Shown here: positions 44,201-44,861 of the stretch, in pieces
Position numbering within the stretch: the first letter of the stretch is position 1
Layout: the number at the start of each line of letters is the position of its first letter
From: Proteiniphilum sp.
Lineage (GTDB): Bacteria; Bacteroidota; Bacteroidia; Bacteroidales; Dysgonomonadaceae
DNA: 44,861 bases
Reading direction: 5' to 3'
Assembly: GCA_011620695.1 (NCBI GenBank)
Contig: WOYT01000121.1
Location: 1-44,861 of the forward strand
Program-made: the position numbers and the translations under genes
Notes under the pieces: model-generated
Database searches by the model: none
What the model was told of the DNA's origin: nothing
Seen by the model: only the letters and a program-made list of their open reading frames with translations

Positions 44201-44805
44201 TCTTCCAGAGACTGTGTATCTTCCATCAGTGTGATGTTGAAATTGGTTCTTCCTGCGGTGTTGATTGTCTGACTCAGGTAGCCAATATAGGAAACCTGAA
44301 TAGAGGCATCATTGGCCACGCGGAAAGTAAACCGGCCATCCACGTCGGTGATGGTTCCGTTGGTGGTACCCACCTCCACGATATTGGCGCCGATGATGGC
44401 TTCTCCTCTTTCATCGAATACTCTTCCGGTGATTGTTTTATCGGTCTGCTGCACCACTTCATCCGTGGTTCTGATTTCTGTTTTGATTTCTTCGGACAAC
44501 GGTTTACGGGAGATCGTGATTTGACGGTTGACAATCGAGTAGGTCAGATCCGTCTTCTTCAGGAGCAAATCCAATATCTCCGTAATGGATTTGTTGGTGA
44601 ATTTGTAATCAACCTTAGCAGATAATGCCGCTGCCGTATTATCCATTACCAAAAACAGGTAATCACTGTTTTTTTCAATCTCTTGCAATGCCTCCCTCAG
44701 TGTGATGTTTTTTAATTCGGCGCTTATCGATTTTGTTTGGGAATAGGTGTTCTCTGCCGCTATTGAAAAAACACAGAGTAAAGTTATTAAAAAATATATT
44801 TTCAT
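41236..44805 (-). CDS. SusC/RagA TonB-dependent outer-membrane transporter with STN domain
   Basis: The 1189-aa protein imports large nutrients across the outer membrane using TonB energy. Order: signal peptide (to about 22), STN domain (about 25-100, ITLREALQEIEKNSDYLF), CarboxypepD_reg-like domain (about 127-205, TGRVFDERGEAIIGANI), plug domain (about 210-335, VVGYGIQTKANLTGAVSTV...IRGLGTLSND...TRAAFGVILITTK) and a beta barrel ending in SFGVQLTF. The STN domain usually means control by an anti-sigma/ECF-sigma (FecR/FecI) pair, which would lie upstream beyond the window. It is first in a susCD unit. Confidence 0.96.
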   Translation of the reverse strand: MKIYFLITLLCVFSIAAENTYSQTKSISAELKNITLREALQEIEKNSDYLFLVMDNTAAALSAKVDYKFTNKSITEILDLLLKKTDLTYSIVNRQITISRKPLSEEIKTEIRTTDEVVQQTDKTITGRVFDERGEAIIGANIVEVGTTNGTITDVDGRFTFRVANDASIQVSYIGYLSQTINTAGRTNFNITLMEDTQSLEELVVVGYGIQTKANLTGAVSTVDVSKTLEARPYSDISKALQGAVPGLSVISSSGRLGAQPSVTIRGLGTLSNDATSKPLIVVDGVPMDDLSLLNTQDIENISVLKDAASTSIYGTRAAFGVILITTKSARQVDRVSVNYTNNFGWDTPTILPDYPDVPTQLKALIAANQRAGLANELFGMYLDEMLPYAEKWRDEHNGKKANYREMVLGHKDALTDSSKPLGDFILDNNGVGMYFADWDVVNIMFRNWKPSQSHNLSLQGTSGKTSYYMSVGYNHEEGVMTYFPEKLDKWTAMLNVTTDVTDWLQVGARFNYSNKDFIGPATRRTTYQYMWRWGSFFGPYGTYQGTDFRNDIAYRKQAGDWTDNNSFIRMGTFAKATLAKGLTLNADYTYNINNYTYKAAYIPVGGWNSWGGAIENTTLYTSSSLLEQQSDQDKTFAVNIYGNYEFSLPDHHHFNLMLGGNAEGNTYFNHYSQRDDLLDYNLPEFDLATGSQYVDGAHSHWATAGYFGRLNYDYEGKWLLELNGRYDGSSRFPANDRWAFFNSASAGYRISEETFFDPLKESINNLKLRASYGEIGNQAVGNNMYLSTLAKRTENNTYWLADDGTKVVAYDLPKLVSSTLKWERIQTLDFGADLGIFNNELNFTFDWYQRTTKDMLAPGQTMPQVLGATAPYINAGSLRTRGWELTIDGRHRFNDLLLYANANVGDFITDITEWDNEAKLLNQNYSGKRYGDIWGFETDRYFTERDFNADGTYKPGIPSQVGLQQGTFVFGPGDIKFKDLDGSGVIDGGKGTADDHGDLKVIGNITPRYQYSFRLGAEWRGFDIDMFFQGVGKRSVWTQSAFVMPMMRGADAIYENQTNYWTEENPDSKADFPRLYPGNAGRGTISVLELGNHNFYPQTKYLVDMAYLRFKNLTLGYTIPTNMASRIYMQRARVYFSANNLMELINKSNAPVDPEVNDKEEGVSLGNATWGRIDPMYRTVSFGVQLTF

Positions 44806-44861
44806 GCTTTTTAAAAACTTATTGTCTTTTTTCGGGATGATTTGTTGAAAGTTTACCTTTT

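Overview
The window (44,861 bp) looks like the chromosome of a Bacteroidales bacterium, probably near Dysgonomonadaceae/Porphyromonadaceae (Proteiniphilum/Petrimonas-like). That family placement is an impression, not a measurement. The sequence itself gives many Bacteroidetes-type promoters (-7 box TAnnTTTG), a SusC/SusD pair with an STN domain, archaeal/eukaryotic-type ProS, a DUF5606 gene beside cdsA, and SpAII-like secreted proteins without Shine-Dalgarno motifs. There is no rRNA, tRNA, CRISPR array or insertion sequence that I can see, and no gene-free stretch exceeds 300 bp.

Layout. (a) 1-1040: an AbiEi-type antitoxin gene with a 9-bp inverted-repeat operator over its promoter, followed by only the C-terminal part of an AbiEii toxin, so the type IV toxin-antitoxin locus appears disarmed. 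(b) 1238-8838: a secreted protein of unknown function plus a GH29 alpha-L-fucosidase; prolyl-tRNA synthetase; and a GH2 beta-mannosidase followed 1 nt later by an MFS exporter. (c) 8992-19952: housekeeping genes: RelA-type (p)ppGpp synthetase with a dead HD domain, FolK, NfeD protease, PlsC, a FemAB-like acyltransferase, GalE, a DUF2582 protein, CdsA, DUF5606 and a lipoprotein lactonase. A likely small RNA gene with its own promoter and terminator lies between plsC and the FemAB-like gene. (d) 19996-27241: MetA (Glu111, predicted acetyl-CoA user), a flavin reductase pseudogene missed by the ORF track, PyrI, PyrB, carboxynorspermidine synthase, MscS channel, a stand-alone KAS III and a nitroreductase.

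(e) 27435-39242 (minus strand) is the most interesting part: nine tightly packed genes forming a probable peptidoglycan salvage operon. In transcription order: a large exported amidase whose Amidase_3 fold is split by an inserted domain, a tandem-domain GT2 glycosyltransferase, a SpoIID-domain protein lacking a signal peptide, an AmpG-like permease, exo-muramidase NamZ (DUF1343), the MurT-type MurNAc transporter, a MurK-type kinase, MurQ etherase and a 113-aa unknown protein. The core (NamZ, AmpG, MurT, MurK, MurQ) matches the MurNAc salvage route described in Tannerella forsythia: NamZ frees MurNAc in the periplasm, MurT imports it, MurK makes MurNAc-6-P, and MurQ yields GlcNAc-6-P and lactate. 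The amidase, glycosyltransferase, SpoIID and 113-aa genes extend that core in ways I cannot match to a described pathway. (f) 39477-44805: a susCD outer-membrane uptake pair directly upstream on the same strand, which could feed the salvage operon; that link is inference.
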